The position numbers were made by a program, and so were the translations under genes. A DNA stretch of 64,000 bases from assembly GCF_031932625.1 (NCBI RefSeq), contig NZ_JAVSCK010000001.1, positions 186,001-250,000 of the forward strand, given 5' to 3'. The stretch is from Hwangdonia seohaensis (GTDB taxonomy: Bacteria; Bacteroidota; Bacteroidia; Flavobacteriales; Flavobacteriaceae). Shown here in pieces: positions 41,945-52,007 of the stretch. Below the pieces are notes generated by a model. The model was given only the letters and a program-made list of their open reading frames with translations. It was not told where the DNA came from and ran no database searches. Positions within the stretch are counted from its first letter, which is position 1, and every line of letters begins with the position of its first letter.

Positions 41945-44731
41945 TTATACTTCTAAAAACTGCCTTAACACATATTGTAAAATCCCACCGTGTTTTAAAT
42001 ACTCGATTTCGATGGCTGAATCCAAACGTGTTATCACTTTAAATGTAGTTTCAGAACCGTCTTCTTTTGTGGCGGTTACCGTTAGTTCCTTGCCTGGTTT
42101 TAACCCTTCTTCTATTCCCGAAATTGCTATGTGTTCTTTCCCGCTTAAACCAAGTTTATCGGCATCTTCGCCTTGTTTGAATTTTAAAGGCAGTACGCCC
42201 ATACCTACCAAATTGGAACGGTGAATACGCTCGTAAGAACTAGCAATAACCGCTTTTACACCCAATAAACTGGCACCCTTTGCAGCCCAGTCTCGTGATG
42301 AACCCGATCCGTATTCGCTACCTGCCAATACGATCAATGGCGTATCGGTCTTCATATATTTCATGGCGGCGTCATAAACATTTAACTCTTCGTTTTCAGG
42401 AAAATAAGTGGTATATCCGCCTTGTTTTGTGGCAATTTTATTTTTAATATACACATTGGCAAAAGTACCGCGCATCATCACTTCATGGTTACCTCTGCGG
42501 GAGCCGTACGAGTTGAACATGGCACGCTCAATGCCCTTGGATTTTAAGTATTGACCCGCAGCGCTATCTTCGGAAAAGGAACCTGCTGGCGAAATGTGAT
42601 CAGTGGTCACCGAATCTCCTAAATTCATAAGCACTCTTGCTTTTTGAATGTTTCGCAAAGGTTCTGGCGTCACACTAATATCTTTAAAGAATGGAATTTC
42701 TTTGATATAGGTGGAATTGTCTTTCCACTCATAATCCAATCCAGTTGGTGCGGGCAGGTTCTGCCATTGCTCTTCCCCATCAAAAATTACGCTGTACTCT
42801 TTTGCGTAATCTTCTTTGGTGGTGGCACTTTCAATAGCATTTTGAATTTCTTCTTGGGTTGGCCAAATATCCTTTAAAAAAACATCGCGTCCGTTAGCAT
42901 CCTGGGCCAGCGGATCTTCCATTAAATTGATGTCCACCCTACCAGCAATGGCATAGGCAACCACCAACATGGGCGATGTCAAGAAATTCATTTGTATCTT
43001 AGGATGAATCCTTGCCTCAAAATTCCTATTTCCACTTAACACCGAAGCAGCCACCAAATCGCATTCGTCAATGGCTTTTTCGATATGAGGGGCCAGCGGC
43101 CCCGAATTTCCTATACAAGTCGTACAACCGTAGCCCACCACATGAAATTTCAATGCTTCCAAGTGCTGCAAAAGCCCGGAGCGTTTTAAATAATTGGTCA
43201 CAACCTTTGAGCCGGGAGCCAACGAGGTTTTCACCCAAGGTTTAACGTCTATCCCTTTTTCTATCGCTTTTTTGGCAACTAGTCCTGCGCCCAACATAAC
43301 CGAAGGGTTTGAGGTATTTGTACAGGACGTTATGGCAGCCATCACAATGGAGCCGTCGCTAATGGCGTATTCCTGATTTTCTTGACTGATCCTTACGGAA
43401 TGTAAGGCATCGCCATTTTTATTTTCAACCTTAACCTCGACGTCCTCGGCCATTTTTCTATCCTTTAAACGTTGGTTGAAACGGGTGCCCGAACCACCTT
43501 CGCCGTACCAAGTCTCACGTTCCTCCAGGGGCACATAATCCCGACCGTGTATATCTTTTAACAGGCTTCCAAATTGTACTTTTAAATCTTTGACCCTAAT
43601 TTTATCTTGCGGGCGTTTTGGTCCGGCAACCGAGGGTTCCAAAGTTGATAAATCCACCGTAACCACATCGGAGTATTCCATTTTCTCATCGCCGGTTCGC
43701 CATAGAAGGTTGTTTTTGCAATACTGCTCCACCAAATCGACCTGTGCTTGATCGCGGTTGGTTTTAACCATATATCTTAGGGTTTGGTCGTCAATTGGAA
43801 AATACGTAATGGTACAACCGAATTCAGGCGACATATTAGCAATGGTAGCACGGTCTGGCACCGATAAATAGTCCAAGCCATCGCCAAAAACCTCAACAAA
43901 ATCGCCCACTACACCGTATTTGCGCAGTCGGTTTGTAATTTCAAGCACCATATCGGTAGCTGTAATACCTTCGGGAAGTTTTCCTTTGAGCTGCAGCCCG
44001 ATAACTTTCGGCATGGAGAAATAAATTGGTTGCCCCAATAAAGCCGCTTCGGCCTCAATACCTCCGGCACCCCATCCTACCACTCCAATGCCGTTCACCA
44101 TAGGGGTGTGCGAGTCGGTTCCCACCAAGGTATCGGGATACGCCCAACCGTCGCGTTCAACAACGCCCTTTGCCAGATACTCAAGGTTAACCTGATGGCA
44201 AATCCCCATTCCGGGGGGCACGACGGTAAAATCATCAAACGCATTTTGAGCCCATTTTAACAATTCATATCGTTCGCTATTGCGTTTATATTCATACTCT
44301 ACATTTTTTCTATAAGCATAATCGGTACCAAAAAAATCGACTTGCACGGAGTGATCGATAACCAAATCTACGGGTACTTTAGGGTTGATTTTGGAACCAT
44401 CCTTACCTTTTCGGATGGCCTCAGAACGAATCGCAGCAATATCAACCACAGCGGGCACCCCTGTAAAATCCTGCATCAATACGCGTGCAGGCTTAAAGGG
44501 CACTGATGCATCGCTTCCTTTAGGATCCCATTGTATCAGGTTTTCAATATGTTCATCGTTTATCAGAAATCCATCAAAATTCCTCAAAGCATTTTCTAAC
44601 AGAATACGAATTGAAAACGGCAACTGTCGTATACGCGGATATGTCTCCGCCACTTTTTCTAAACTGATGATGTTTAATTTACGATTTTGTACTGATAGGG
44701 CGCTTTTAAAAGAATCTTTATTGATTTTCAT
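41945..44731 (-). CDS. acnA: Aconitate hydratase A
   Basis: This 928-residue aconitase of the AcnA/IRP1 type has the 4Fe-4S cysteines in TSCTNTSNPSVM (around residue 467) and GYGCTTCIGNSG (around residue 535), plus the swivelling C-terminal domain with GSEYGSGSSRDWAAKG. It isomerises citrate to isocitrate in the TCA cycle and needs iron and protection from oxidants. It is the most upstream gene of this minus-strand run. Confidence 0.96.
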   Translation of the reverse strand: MKINKDSFKSALSVQNRKLNIISLEKVAETYPRIRQLPFSIRILLENALRNFDGFLINDEHIENLIQWDPKGSDASVPFKPARVLMQDFTGVPAVVDIAAIRSEAIRKGKDGSKINPKVPVDLVIDHSVQVDFFGTDYAYRKNVEYEYKRNSERYELLKWAQNAFDDFTVVPPGMGICHQVNLEYLAKGVVERDGWAYPDTLVGTDSHTPMVNGIGVVGWGAGGIEAEAALLGQPIYFSMPKVIGLQLKGKLPEGITATDMVLEITNRLRKYGVVGDFVEVFGDGLDYLSVPDRATIANMSPEFGCTITYFPIDDQTLRYMVKTNRDQAQVDLVEQYCKNNLLWRTGDEKMEYSDVVTVDLSTLEPSVAGPKRPQDKIRVKDLKVQFGSLLKDIHGRDYVPLEERETWYGEGGSGTRFNQRLKDRKMAEDVEVKVENKNGDALHSVRISQENQEYAISDGSIVMAAITSCTNTSNPSVMLGAGLVAKKAIEKGIDVKPWVKTSLAPGSKVVTNYLKRSGLLQHLEALKFHVVGYGCTTCIGNSGPLAPHIEKAIDECDLVAASVLSGNRNFEARIHPKIQMNFLTSPMLVVAYAIAGRVDINLMEDPLAQDANGRDVFLKDIWPTQEEIQNAIESATTKEDYAKEYSVIFDGEEQWQNLPAPTGLDYEWKDNSTYIKEIPFFKDISVTPEPLRNIQKARVLMNLGDSVTTDHISPAGSFSEDSAAGQYLKSKGIERAMFNSYGSRRGNHEVMMRGTFANVYIKNKIATKQGGYTTYFPENEELNVYDAAMKYMKTDTPLIVLAGSEYGSGSSRDWAAKGASLLGVKAVIASSYERIHRSNLVGMGVLPLKFKQGEDADKLGLSGKEHIAISGIEEGLKPGKELTVTATKEDGSETTFKVITRLDSAIEIEYLKHGGILQYVLRQFLEV

Positions 44732-45149
44732 ATGCTTAAATTTTTTAGGTATCTATTTTTAAAAAGAATTATTTGATTAATTCTGTTCCCAAAACCCGCC
44801 TTAAAATAGGAATTGATTTGATTAAGGTCAGCTTACTGCTAAGGTAATGAAATATTCTAAATTTTTAACCTAACGATTCCATGTGCTTGTTTAAAAATAT
44901 AGCGCTAAAAAAACGAACCACTTGTTAAATGATTAGCATTTGTTGTTCACCATGACAGACGTAGCCATAAAAACAAATGAGATTATTTTTTTTCCGTAGA
45001 TATAGACTTATAACACAAACTTTATACAGAAGCAACCCTGTAGTTTAATAACGGTTGCCTTGTAGTTAAAAACCTATTTAATATCTTCAATAAGTAAAGA
45101 AAATATTGTAACTTCATTGGCTACATTAATTTTTTAAAACCGGAGAACA
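44732..45149. other. Divergent intergenic region acnA / katA
   Basis: About 420 bases separate the divergent aconitase and catalase genes. No TAnnTTTG match was found in either direction by eye. The only clear translation signal is a GGAG (45142-45145) 4 bases before the katA ATG, an SD-like site unusual for Bacteroidota. I see no repeats or genes. Confidence 0.4.
45142..45145 (+). promoter_or_regulatory. SD-like ribosome binding site of katA
   Basis: GGAG lies 4 bases before the ATG. Most genes in this window lack such a site; here it supports the ATG at 45150. Confidence 0.4.
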
Positions 45150-46661
45150 ATGGACGAAAAAAAATCAAAACTCACCAGACAAACTGGGGCACCAGTTGGG
45201 GATAATCAAAATGTACAAACTGCTGGACCACGTGGACCTATGTTGATGCAGGATGCTTGGTTTCTTGAAAAAATGGCAAACTTTGACCGCGAGGTTATTC
45301 CGGAAAGAAGAATGCACGCCAAAGGCTCGGGGGCTTTTGGTACTTTTAAGGTTACCCACGATATTTCGAAATATACGAAGGCCAAAATTTTTAATGAAAT
45401 TGGCAAAGAGACCGAAATGTTTTGTCGGTTTTCTACCGTTGCCGGAGAAAGAGGCGCTGCCGATGCCGAAAGGGACATTAGAGGTTTTGCCCTAAAGTTT
45501 TATACCGAAGAAGGCATTTGGGATGTGGTAGGCAATAACACACCCGTATTTTTCTTTCGCGACCCTTTGAAGTTCCCGGACTTAAATCGCGCTGTAAAAC
45601 GAGACCCCAAAACCAATTTAAGAAGCGCCAATAATAATTGGGATTTCTGGACACTGCTCCCCGAATCATTACACCAAGTAACCATAACCATGAGCGATCG
45701 AGGTATTCCGAAAGGCTACAGACATATGCACGGTTTTGGAAGCCATACCTTTAGTTTTATAAATAAAGATAATGTAAGGCATTGGGTAAAGTTTCATTTT
45801 GTTACACAACAGGGCATAGAAAACCTATCGGATGAAGAAGCTGCAAAAGTAGTTGGTATGGATAGGGAATCATCACAAAGAGACCTTTTTGATGCCATTG
45901 AAAAAAAGGATTTCCCGAAATGGAAAATGTTTATTCAGGTGATGACGGAAGAGCAAGCAAGAACGTACCGTTTCCATCCTTTTGACCTGACTAAAGTGTG
46001 GTATAAAAAAGACTTTCCGTTGATTCCCGTTGGTGAATTTGAGTTGAACAGAAACCCCGAAAACTATTTTCAAGATGTCGAGCAAGCCGCTTTCAACCCC
46101 ACCAATATTGTTCCGGGAATGGGATTTTCACCGGACAAAATGCTTCAAGGAAGATTGTTTTCCTATGGCGATGCACAACGCTATAGATTGGGTGTAAACC
46201 ATTATCAAATTCCTGTAAATAAACCAACCTGTCCTTATCATTCCAATCATAGAGACGGCACCATGCGTGTAGATGGCAACCATGGAGGGACGTTACATTA
46301 CGAACCCAACAGTTATGGCGAATGGCAAGAACAGCCGGATGCAAAAGAACCACCTTTAGAAATGGATGGCTCTGCTTATGCACACAATTTTAGGGATGAT
46401 GACGTAGATTATTACACACAGCCAGGAGACTTATTTCGGATTATTAAAGCGGATGGAAAAGCAGATGTATTATTTAAAAATACCGCTGCCCAAGTGGGTG
46501 GTGCCGAGAAATTTATACAAATCCGCCATATAAGAAACTGTTTTAAGGCCGACCCGGAATATGGTGAAGGTGTAGCAAAAGCACTTGGTTTAACGATGGC
46601 TGAAGTAAACAGCTTCGACATGACACCTTTTGATAAATGGGCGCCGAGACCTTCCAAATAA
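45150..46661 (+). CDS. katA: Catalase (monofunctional, clade 3-type small subunit)
   Basis: This 503-residue haem catalase has the distal His in ERRMHAKGSGAFGTF (around residue 56), the Asn in VVGNNTPVFF (around residue 129), and the proximal Tyr in RLFSYGDAQRYRLG (around residue 338). It breaks H2O2 into water and oxygen. Its length fits small-subunit clade 3 catalases. It opens a plus-strand run of redox-related genes. Confidence 0.97.
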   Translation: MDEKKSKLTRQTGAPVGDNQNVQTAGPRGPMLMQDAWFLEKMANFDREVIPERRMHAKGSGAFGTFKVTHDISKYTKAKIFNEIGKETEMFCRFSTVAGERGAADAERDIRGFALKFYTEEGIWDVVGNNTPVFFFRDPLKFPDLNRAVKRDPKTNLRSANNNWDFWTLLPESLHQVTITMSDRGIPKGYRHMHGFGSHTFSFINKDNVRHWVKFHFVTQQGIENLSDEEAAKVVGMDRESSQRDLFDAIEKKDFPKWKMFIQVMTEEQARTYRFHPFDLTKVWYKKDFPLIPVGEFELNRNPENYFQDVEQAAFNPTNIVPGMGFSPDKMLQGRLFSYGDAQRYRLGVNHYQIPVNKPTCPYHSNHRDGTMRVDGNHGGTLHYEPNSYGEWQEQPDAKEPPLEMDGSAYAHNFRDDDVDYYTQPGDLFRIIKADGKADVLFKNTAAQVGGAEKFIQIRHIRNCFKADPEYGEGVAKALGLTMAEVNSFDMTPFDKWAPRPSK

Positions 46662-46670
46662 ATAAATTTT

Positions 46671-46706
46671 CTTAAAAATAACCAACTAATTAACGGTTGT
46701 TTTAAG
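46671..46706 (+). terminator. Hairpin after katA
   Basis: The inverted repeat CTTAAAAATAACC / GGTTGTTTTAAG (46671-46683 and about 46695-46706, with one bulge) lies 10 bases after the katA stop. The T-run is within the stem, so termination may be partial. Confidence 0.4.
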
Positions 46707-46806
46707 TGTTTAATGATGGACTTTTGGTTTTATAATTAAATACATCTCTGGAGCATTTTCCACAGGGTATATATAGGTATTTACAAAAAATGTAAAATTT
46801 ATTACC

Positions 46807-47190
46807 ATGAAAAATTCAGCAAAAAAAGTAGTAGAAAATATGTTCGCTGCATTTAGCAGTGGCGATGCAGATAAATTTGTGGCAACAGTTTCCGAAGACA
46901 CCGTATGGATTTATCACGGCACACAGATTATTCCGGCCGGAACTTTTGAAAAAAAGGAAGGTGTAAGAACATTTTTCACAAATATTATGGAACGAACGGA
47001 AATCATCAATTTTGAACCTCAGCAATATATCGTTGAAGGAAATATGGTTGTTGTGCTTGGTCGGGAACATCAAAAAGTAAAACGATCAGGCAGGGAACTA
47101 AAGCAAAAATGGGTTCAGATATATACGGTTGAAAACGATTTGATTACCCGAATGGAGGAGTTTGCCACTTCAGCAGAAGTTACCAAATAA
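46807..47190 (+). CDS. SnoaL/NTF2-fold protein
   Basis: This 127-residue protein has the NTF2 pattern: N-terminal helices (AKKVVENMFAAFSSGDADKFVATVSEDTVW), then GTFEKKEGVRTFFTNIM and strands ending in KWVQIYTVENDLITRMEEFA. No catalytic residues can be assigned. It sits between katA and the DsbA-like gene and may share their transcription. Confidence 0.8.
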   Translation: MKNSAKKVVENMFAAFSSGDADKFVATVSEDTVWIYHGTQIIPAGTFEKKEGVRTFFTNIMERTEIINFEPQQYIVEGNMVVVLGREHQKVKRSGRELKQKWVQIYTVENDLITRMEEFATSAEVTK

Positions 47191-47275
47191 TATTATAGTA
47201 ATTAAAATCATTCGTCAAAATGATTAACTTTCTTCGTTTGGCATCACAGCTAAACAGGAATAAAATATAAAACAT

Positions 47276-48211
47276 ATGGATAAGGAATCATTAAAAAATA
47301 ATCCGCTTTTATGCGACATAGAAACCGGAATGTGCGAAACAACCGATGATAATACCGACACCGCATCTCAAAACAATTTGCAATCGGCAAAAAAATCCGT
47401 AAAGGCCATTTATTACACAGACCCGATTTGCTCCTCCTGTTGGGGCATAGAACCGCAATTGCGTAAACTTAAATTAGAATACGGCAATGCCGTTGATATT
47501 GAATACAGAATGGGTGGTTTATTACCCGATTGGAATTACAACAGCGGCGGCATTGGTAAACCATCAGATGTGGCAACGCACTGGGACGAAGTCAGCGTTC
47601 ATTACGATATGCCCATTGATGGCGATGTGTGGTTAGAAGACCCTTTAGATTCATCTTACCCACCATCCATAGCCTTTAAAGCGGCACAGATGCAAGACAA
47701 AGAAAAGGCACTCTTATTTATGCGGGAAATTCGCGAAATGGTTTTTTTAAAAAAGAAAAACATTACCAAGTGGGAGCATTTAGCTGCTGCGGCCAAAATT
47801 GTTGGACTTAATTTAGAGCAATTGAAAGCTGATTTTGAAGGCAAAGCCAAAATGTTGTTTGAAGACGATTTGAAATTAGGAAGAGAGTTGGCCGTAAGTG
47901 GATTTCCAACTATTTTCTTTTTAACTGAAACGGACAATAAAGAAGTTGTTTATGGTGCAAGACCCTATGCTTTTTACGAAATGGCCATTTTAAAACTGGA
48001 TCCGAATGCAACAAAAAGCGAATACAGTAAAAAATGGGAAAACCTCTTCTCAATTTATCCTTCGCTTACAGCAAAAGAATATTCTGAACTTTCGGGAACA
48101 CCTCGAAACGACAGTGAAAATGTTTTGAACGAACTTTCAAAAAATGGCACATTGGAAAAATTGACAACAAAAAACGGCTCGATTTGGATTAAGAAAAACA
48201 CGAGCCATTAA
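47276..48211 (+). CDS. DsbA-family (SpxH/FrnE-like) protein with C-terminal extension
   Basis: This 311-residue cytoplasmic protein has a DsbA/FrnE thioredoxin fold (about 43-240) with the redox motif CSSC in DPICSSCWGIEP and the cis-Pro in SGFPTIFF. It has no signal peptide. A ~40-residue N-terminal tail has two Cys (LLCDIETGMCE). The C-terminal part (about 258-311) reads like a winged-helix segment (LTAKEYSELSGTPRNDSENV then LNELSKNGTLEKL). SpxH is a ClpXP adaptor in Firmicutes; this protein's role is unknown. Redox sensing is a possibility given the katA and pirin neighbours. Confidence 0.8.
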   Translation: MDKESLKNNPLLCDIETGMCETTDDNTDTASQNNLQSAKKSVKAIYYTDPICSSCWGIEPQLRKLKLEYGNAVDIEYRMGGLLPDWNYNSGGIGKPSDVATHWDEVSVHYDMPIDGDVWLEDPLDSSYPPSIAFKAAQMQDKEKALLFMREIREMVFLKKKNITKWEHLAAAAKIVGLNLEQLKADFEGKAKMLFEDDLKLGRELAVSGFPTIFFLTETDNKEVVYGARPYAFYEMAILKLDPNATKSEYSKKWENLFSIYPSLTAKEYSELSGTPRNDSENVLNELSKNGTLEKLTTKNGSIWIKKNTSH

Positions 48212-48262
48212 AAGCAACATAACGCCTTAACTATTAGTAAAAAGATAAATTAAAAAAACAAT

Positions 48263-49147
48263 ATGTCAAACATCAAACTCATTATAGAAGAAAGAGCCAC
48301 CAACATTGGTAAGTTTATGGTGGGGCGTTTATTGCCATTCCGTCAAAAACGAATGGTTGGCCCCTTTATTTATATAGACCACATGGGACCCGTAAAATTA
48401 AATGAACGGGAGAATTTTGATGTGTTGCCGCATCCACATATCGGGCTTTCAACCCTAACTTTTTTATTTGAAGGCAGCATTATGCATCGCGACACACTTG
48501 GAAACGAAATTGAAATAAAACCCGGTGCCGTTAATTGGATGACCGCAGGAAAAGGCATTGTGCATTCCGAACGTACACCAGACTATTTACGGGATTCTCC
48601 GCTATACATGCACGGTCTGCAAATCTGGGTGGCATTGCCAAAAAACCTGGAGCAAATGAAACCCCGATTTTCTCATATTGAGGAGAAACAAATTCCAAGT
48701 TGGACCGACGGCGACCTGCAATTTAAACTCGTAGCTGGCGAAGCTTTTGGTAGAAAATCGCCGGTTCCGGTTTTTAGCAAATTATTTATGCTCGAAATAA
48801 AAAGCAAAACAAAACAGGTTGTAAATATTGGTCATGAACTTTATGGTGAAGCGGGGTTGTATATCCTTAAAGGCGCTATTGAAAGTGAAGGGAATATTTA
48901 CGAGCCTAAGCAATTATTGGTAGCTAAAGACAGTACACTTTGCGAATTTACCATTAAAGAAAACAGCACCATATATATTTTTGGCGGGGAACCTTTTCCC
49001 GAAGAACGCTTTATAGATTGGAACTTTGTATCGACAAGTAAAACGCTTATTGAAAAAGCCAAAGAAAAATGGAAAGCAAAGGAATTTCCTAAAATTGTAG
49101 GCGATGAATCTGAATATATTCCTTATCCAACATTCAGTAGAAAATAA
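48263..49147 (+). CDS. Pirin-family protein
   Basis: This 294-residue double cupin has the iron ligands of pirin in the N-terminal half: HPHIG and the downstream HRD and GIVHSE segments (His, His, His, Glu). The sequence MVGPFIYIDHMGPV is the family start pattern. Some pirins (E. coli YhhW) oxidise quercetin, others bind partners. It lies 51 bases after the DsbA-like gene. Confidence 0.94.
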   Translation: MSNIKLIIEERATNIGKFMVGRLLPFRQKRMVGPFIYIDHMGPVKLNERENFDVLPHPHIGLSTLTFLFEGSIMHRDTLGNEIEIKPGAVNWMTAGKGIVHSERTPDYLRDSPLYMHGLQIWVALPKNLEQMKPRFSHIEEKQIPSWTDGDLQFKLVAGEAFGRKSPVPVFSKLFMLEIKSKTKQVVNIGHELYGEAGLYILKGAIESEGNIYEPKQLLVAKDSTLCEFTIKENSTIYIFGGEPFPEERFIDWNFVSTSKTLIEKAKEKWKAKEFPKIVGDESEYIPYPTFSRK

Positions 49148-49352
49148 AAAAAGTCTTTATAGCTTTTTAATTATCACTGCGCTGATCTATATCATTTCAT
49201 TTTTGACAAATTGAAGGTACTTTCGGTTTTCGTTTCAAAACACTTATTAACAATATTTTACGAGTATTGATAATTAAAAGGCCTATGTTCGAAAAACATG
49301 AAAAAACACTGAAATCATTAAGTAATAGTATTAACCCGAAAATTAATCCAGA

Positions 49353-50600
49353 ATGAAAAAAAAGTTTTATAATGCGAAAATTTATCGCAACGATGCCGCA
49401 ACCGAAATGATTGTAGAAAATGGAAAAATTACTCATATAGGAACCAATTTACCCAAATGTGACGAAGAAATCGATCTTAATGGTAAACTCGTGTTGCCAC
49501 CTTATGTAGATCCACATTTACATTTGGATTATGTGTATACCTTATCTGAACTCGGGCAAGAAGGCGCTGGCTCTGGGACACTTTTTGAAGCAATTGAGCT
49601 TTGGCCACAGTTCAAAAAAACACTAACTGTAGAAAGTGTGAAACGTTTGGCCATGAAAGGAATTAAAGACGAGGTTTCTCAAGGTGTACAACACATTCGC
49701 ACACATATTGATGTGACCGACCCCAACTTTACGGCCTTAAAAGCCATGTTGGAAATGAAACAAGATTTAAAAGATATCGTCGATATCCAGATTGTAGCAT
49801 TTCCACAAGAAGGTATGTACATGTATAAAGGTGGACGCGATTTGGTGGAAGAAGCCCTTAAAATGGGAGCTGATGTTGTAGGCGGCATTCCGCATTACGA
49901 ACCTGCAAGAGAATTTGGTGAAAAATCGGTACATGATACCGTGGAGCTTGCTTTAAAATACGATAAATTAATCGATGTGCATTGTGATGAAACCGATGAT
50001 CCACATTCACGCTTTTTAGAGTTATTGAATGCGCTTGTCTATTTGGAAGGCTATGGTAATAAAACCACCGCAAGTCATACCTGTTCCTTTGGGTCTGCCG
50101 ACGATTCTTATGCCTTTAGAATGATGGATATATTCAAGAAAAGCAATATAAACTTTATCTCTTGCCCAACTGAAAATGTGTATTTACAAGGTCGTCAAGA
50201 CACTTACCCAAAACGACGCGGATTAACCAGGGTTAAAGAGTTTATTGAATCTGGAATAAATGTGGCTTTTGCCCAGGATTCTATAAACGATCCATGGTAC
50301 CCAATGGGTAATGGCAATATGATGAATATTCTGGACAATGGAATCCACCTAGCGCAAATTATGTCCAAAAAAGATGTGGAAACCAATTTCGATTTAATTA
50401 CTTATAATGGTGCACGTTGCTTAAATATCCAAGACAGTTATGGTTTAGAGGTTGGCAAGGCTGCAAACTTCATCGTTTTAAATGAAACTTCGGTTTACGA
50501 TGCGATTCGTAGGAGAGTAGATGTGTTGGCTTCAGTGCGTAAAGGAGAATTTTTGTTCCGAAGAAAGGAAATGCAATATGATGTTCCTTTGAGTCTTTAA
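49353..50600 (+). CDS. codA: Cytosine-deaminase-like amidohydrolase
   Basis: This 415-residue amidohydrolase has the metal site DPHLHLDY (around residue 55), HCDETDDPHSRF (around residue 210) and SHTCSFGSADDSY. The C-terminal segment QGRQDTYPKRRGLTRVKEFI strongly resembles CodA of E. coli, as does the FAQDSINDPWYPMGN segment holding the catalytic Asp (E. coli FGHDD..DPWYPLG). It probably deaminates cytosine or a related pyrimidine or pterin to release ammonia. The MFS gene follows after 110 bases. Confidence 0.78.
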   Translation: MKKKFYNAKIYRNDAATEMIVENGKITHIGTNLPKCDEEIDLNGKLVLPPYVDPHLHLDYVYTLSELGQEGAGSGTLFEAIELWPQFKKTLTVESVKRLAMKGIKDEVSQGVQHIRTHIDVTDPNFTALKAMLEMKQDLKDIVDIQIVAFPQEGMYMYKGGRDLVEEALKMGADVVGGIPHYEPAREFGEKSVHDTVELALKYDKLIDVHCDETDDPHSRFLELLNALVYLEGYGNKTTASHTCSFGSADDSYAFRMMDIFKKSNINFISCPTENVYLQGRQDTYPKRRGLTRVKEFIESGINVAFAQDSINDPWYPMGNGNMMNILDNGIHLAQIMSKKDVETNFDLITYNGARCLNIQDSYGLEVGKAANFIVLNETSVYDAIRRRVDVLASVRKGEFLFRRKEMQYDVPLSL

Positions 50601-50710
50601 ACTTATTTTATAGCCCAAACAATGGGAAACTATAGCCGAGGTTTCTTTGGTTACTTCTTAAAAAACCAAAACGCTTCGGCAACTTTCAATAGTATTAAAA
50701 AGATAATTCT

Positions 50711-51883
50711 ATGAGCAAACAAAACATTGCGCAACAGGTCAAAAGTGCCTTTCCGTGGCTGATCATGATTTTAATGTCCTCCGTAACTTTTGTAGGGATA
50801 CTGTCTGAGTTAATGCCTTCTGGTGTACTTCCACTCATGATGAACGATTTAAATATCAGTGAAGTGCAAACAGGAAATCTGGTGGGTTACTACGCCATTG
50901 CTTCGGCCATTTTTGCAATTCCTCTTATTTCAATGACCATGCAATTCAATAGAAAATATTTGTTGATGATTTTACTCGGTGGATTCGCTGTTTCGAATAT
51001 TATTTCGGGGCTTGTTTACGATTATACCATTATTATTGTCTTAAGGATTATTGGTGGTATTTGTGCCGGTGTGATGTGGCCAATGATTGCAGCCTACGGT
51101 ATGCGACTGGTAGATGAAGATAACCACGGAAAGGCCATTGCAGTAATTATGGCGGGAACTACTTTAGGTATAAGTATTGGAATGCCCATAATGACCGCTA
51201 TTGGTAATGATTATGGCTGGCGAACGGAATTCATCGGACTTGGTGGCTTTATTATTCTTATTGCTTCAGTTAGTTTTTTTGCATTGCCTTCAATACCAGG
51301 AGAGAAATTGACTAAGGGCTCATCCCCTTTTGCCCTGTTAAAAATCCCAGCCGTTTTATTGGTGCTATTGCTTACGCTACTTGGCGTCATCGCACATTAT
51401 GGTGTTTATGTGTATATCACAAGTCTTGTTGATGAAATTCAATTGGCCGGAGGCGTTGAAAGTGCCCTGTTGTTTTTTGGAATCGGTTCATTGATTTCGG
51501 TATTGTTAGCCATAAAATACACCGATAAACACTTGAGGTTACTAACGGTTTTAATGTTTGTTTTATTAATAATTTCCATGGTTATATTTCTAATGTTTGG
51601 CGGAACAAAAGGCATGGGCCATTTTGCCTTCTTTTTATGGGGACTGTCATTTGGGCCACTGGTAACGTTATTACAAGCAGCTGTAAGTAGACAGGTAGAA
51701 ACTGCCAAAGATGTAGCCACTTCGGTCCAATCTTCGGTTTTCAACTTATCCATTATGATTGCATCTTCGGTTGCCGGATTGTTGCTCGGGATATATTCGC
51801 CCATGAGTTTGGTGTATTTTGCCATTGCTTTGTCAATTCCAGGAATGGTAATTGCCTTTTTCTCGAAAAAGACTTTGGGGTGA
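50711..51883 (+). CDS. Major facilitator superfamily transporter
   Basis: This 390-residue protein has twelve membrane helices, with motif A-like MQFNRKYLLM after helix 2 and GGICAGVMWPMIAAYGMRLV in helix 4. It resembles AraJ/YdhP-type drug or sugar exporters. Its position after the deaminase suggests it may carry a nucleobase or product, but this is an inference from context only. A terminator follows at 51916. Confidence 0.88.
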   Translation: MSKQNIAQQVKSAFPWLIMILMSSVTFVGILSELMPSGVLPLMMNDLNISEVQTGNLVGYYAIASAIFAIPLISMTMQFNRKYLLMILLGGFAVSNIISGLVYDYTIIIVLRIIGGICAGVMWPMIAAYGMRLVDEDNHGKAIAVIMAGTTLGISIGMPIMTAIGNDYGWRTEFIGLGGFIILIASVSFFALPSIPGEKLTKGSSPFALLKIPAVLLVLLLTLLGVIAHYGVYVYITSLVDEIQLAGGVESALLFFGIGSLISVLLAIKYTDKHLRLLTVLMFVLLIISMVIFLMFGGTKGMGHFAFFLWGLSFGPLVTLLQAAVSRQVETAKDVATSVQSSVFNLSIMIASSVAGLLLGIYSPMSLVYFAIALSIPGMVIAFFSKKTLG

Positions 51884-51915
51884 TGTTTGCACAGGATATT
51901 TAGTTTAAAATAAAG

Positions 51916-51948
51916 AGACTGTTCTCAATGCGATTACAGTCTTTTTTT
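51916..51948 (+). terminator. Terminator of the MFS gene
   Basis: The stem AGACTGT / ACAGTCT (51916-51922 and 51936-51942) is followed by a run of seven T. A second small stem follows at about 51970-51990 (CGCTAAT / ATTAGCG) and may serve the converging lipase gene. Confidence 0.7.
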
Positions 51949-52007
51949 AGATTTCTATGAATCCTTTTAGCGCTAATTTGATAGATTAGCGACTCACTGT
52001 AGCTATA

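Noticed and set aside
50630..50690. Imperfect hairpin between the deaminase and MFS genes
   Set aside because: GCCGAGG.../...CTTCGGC pairing is interrupted and lacks a T-run; it may be an attenuator-like structure, but the evidence is too weak.
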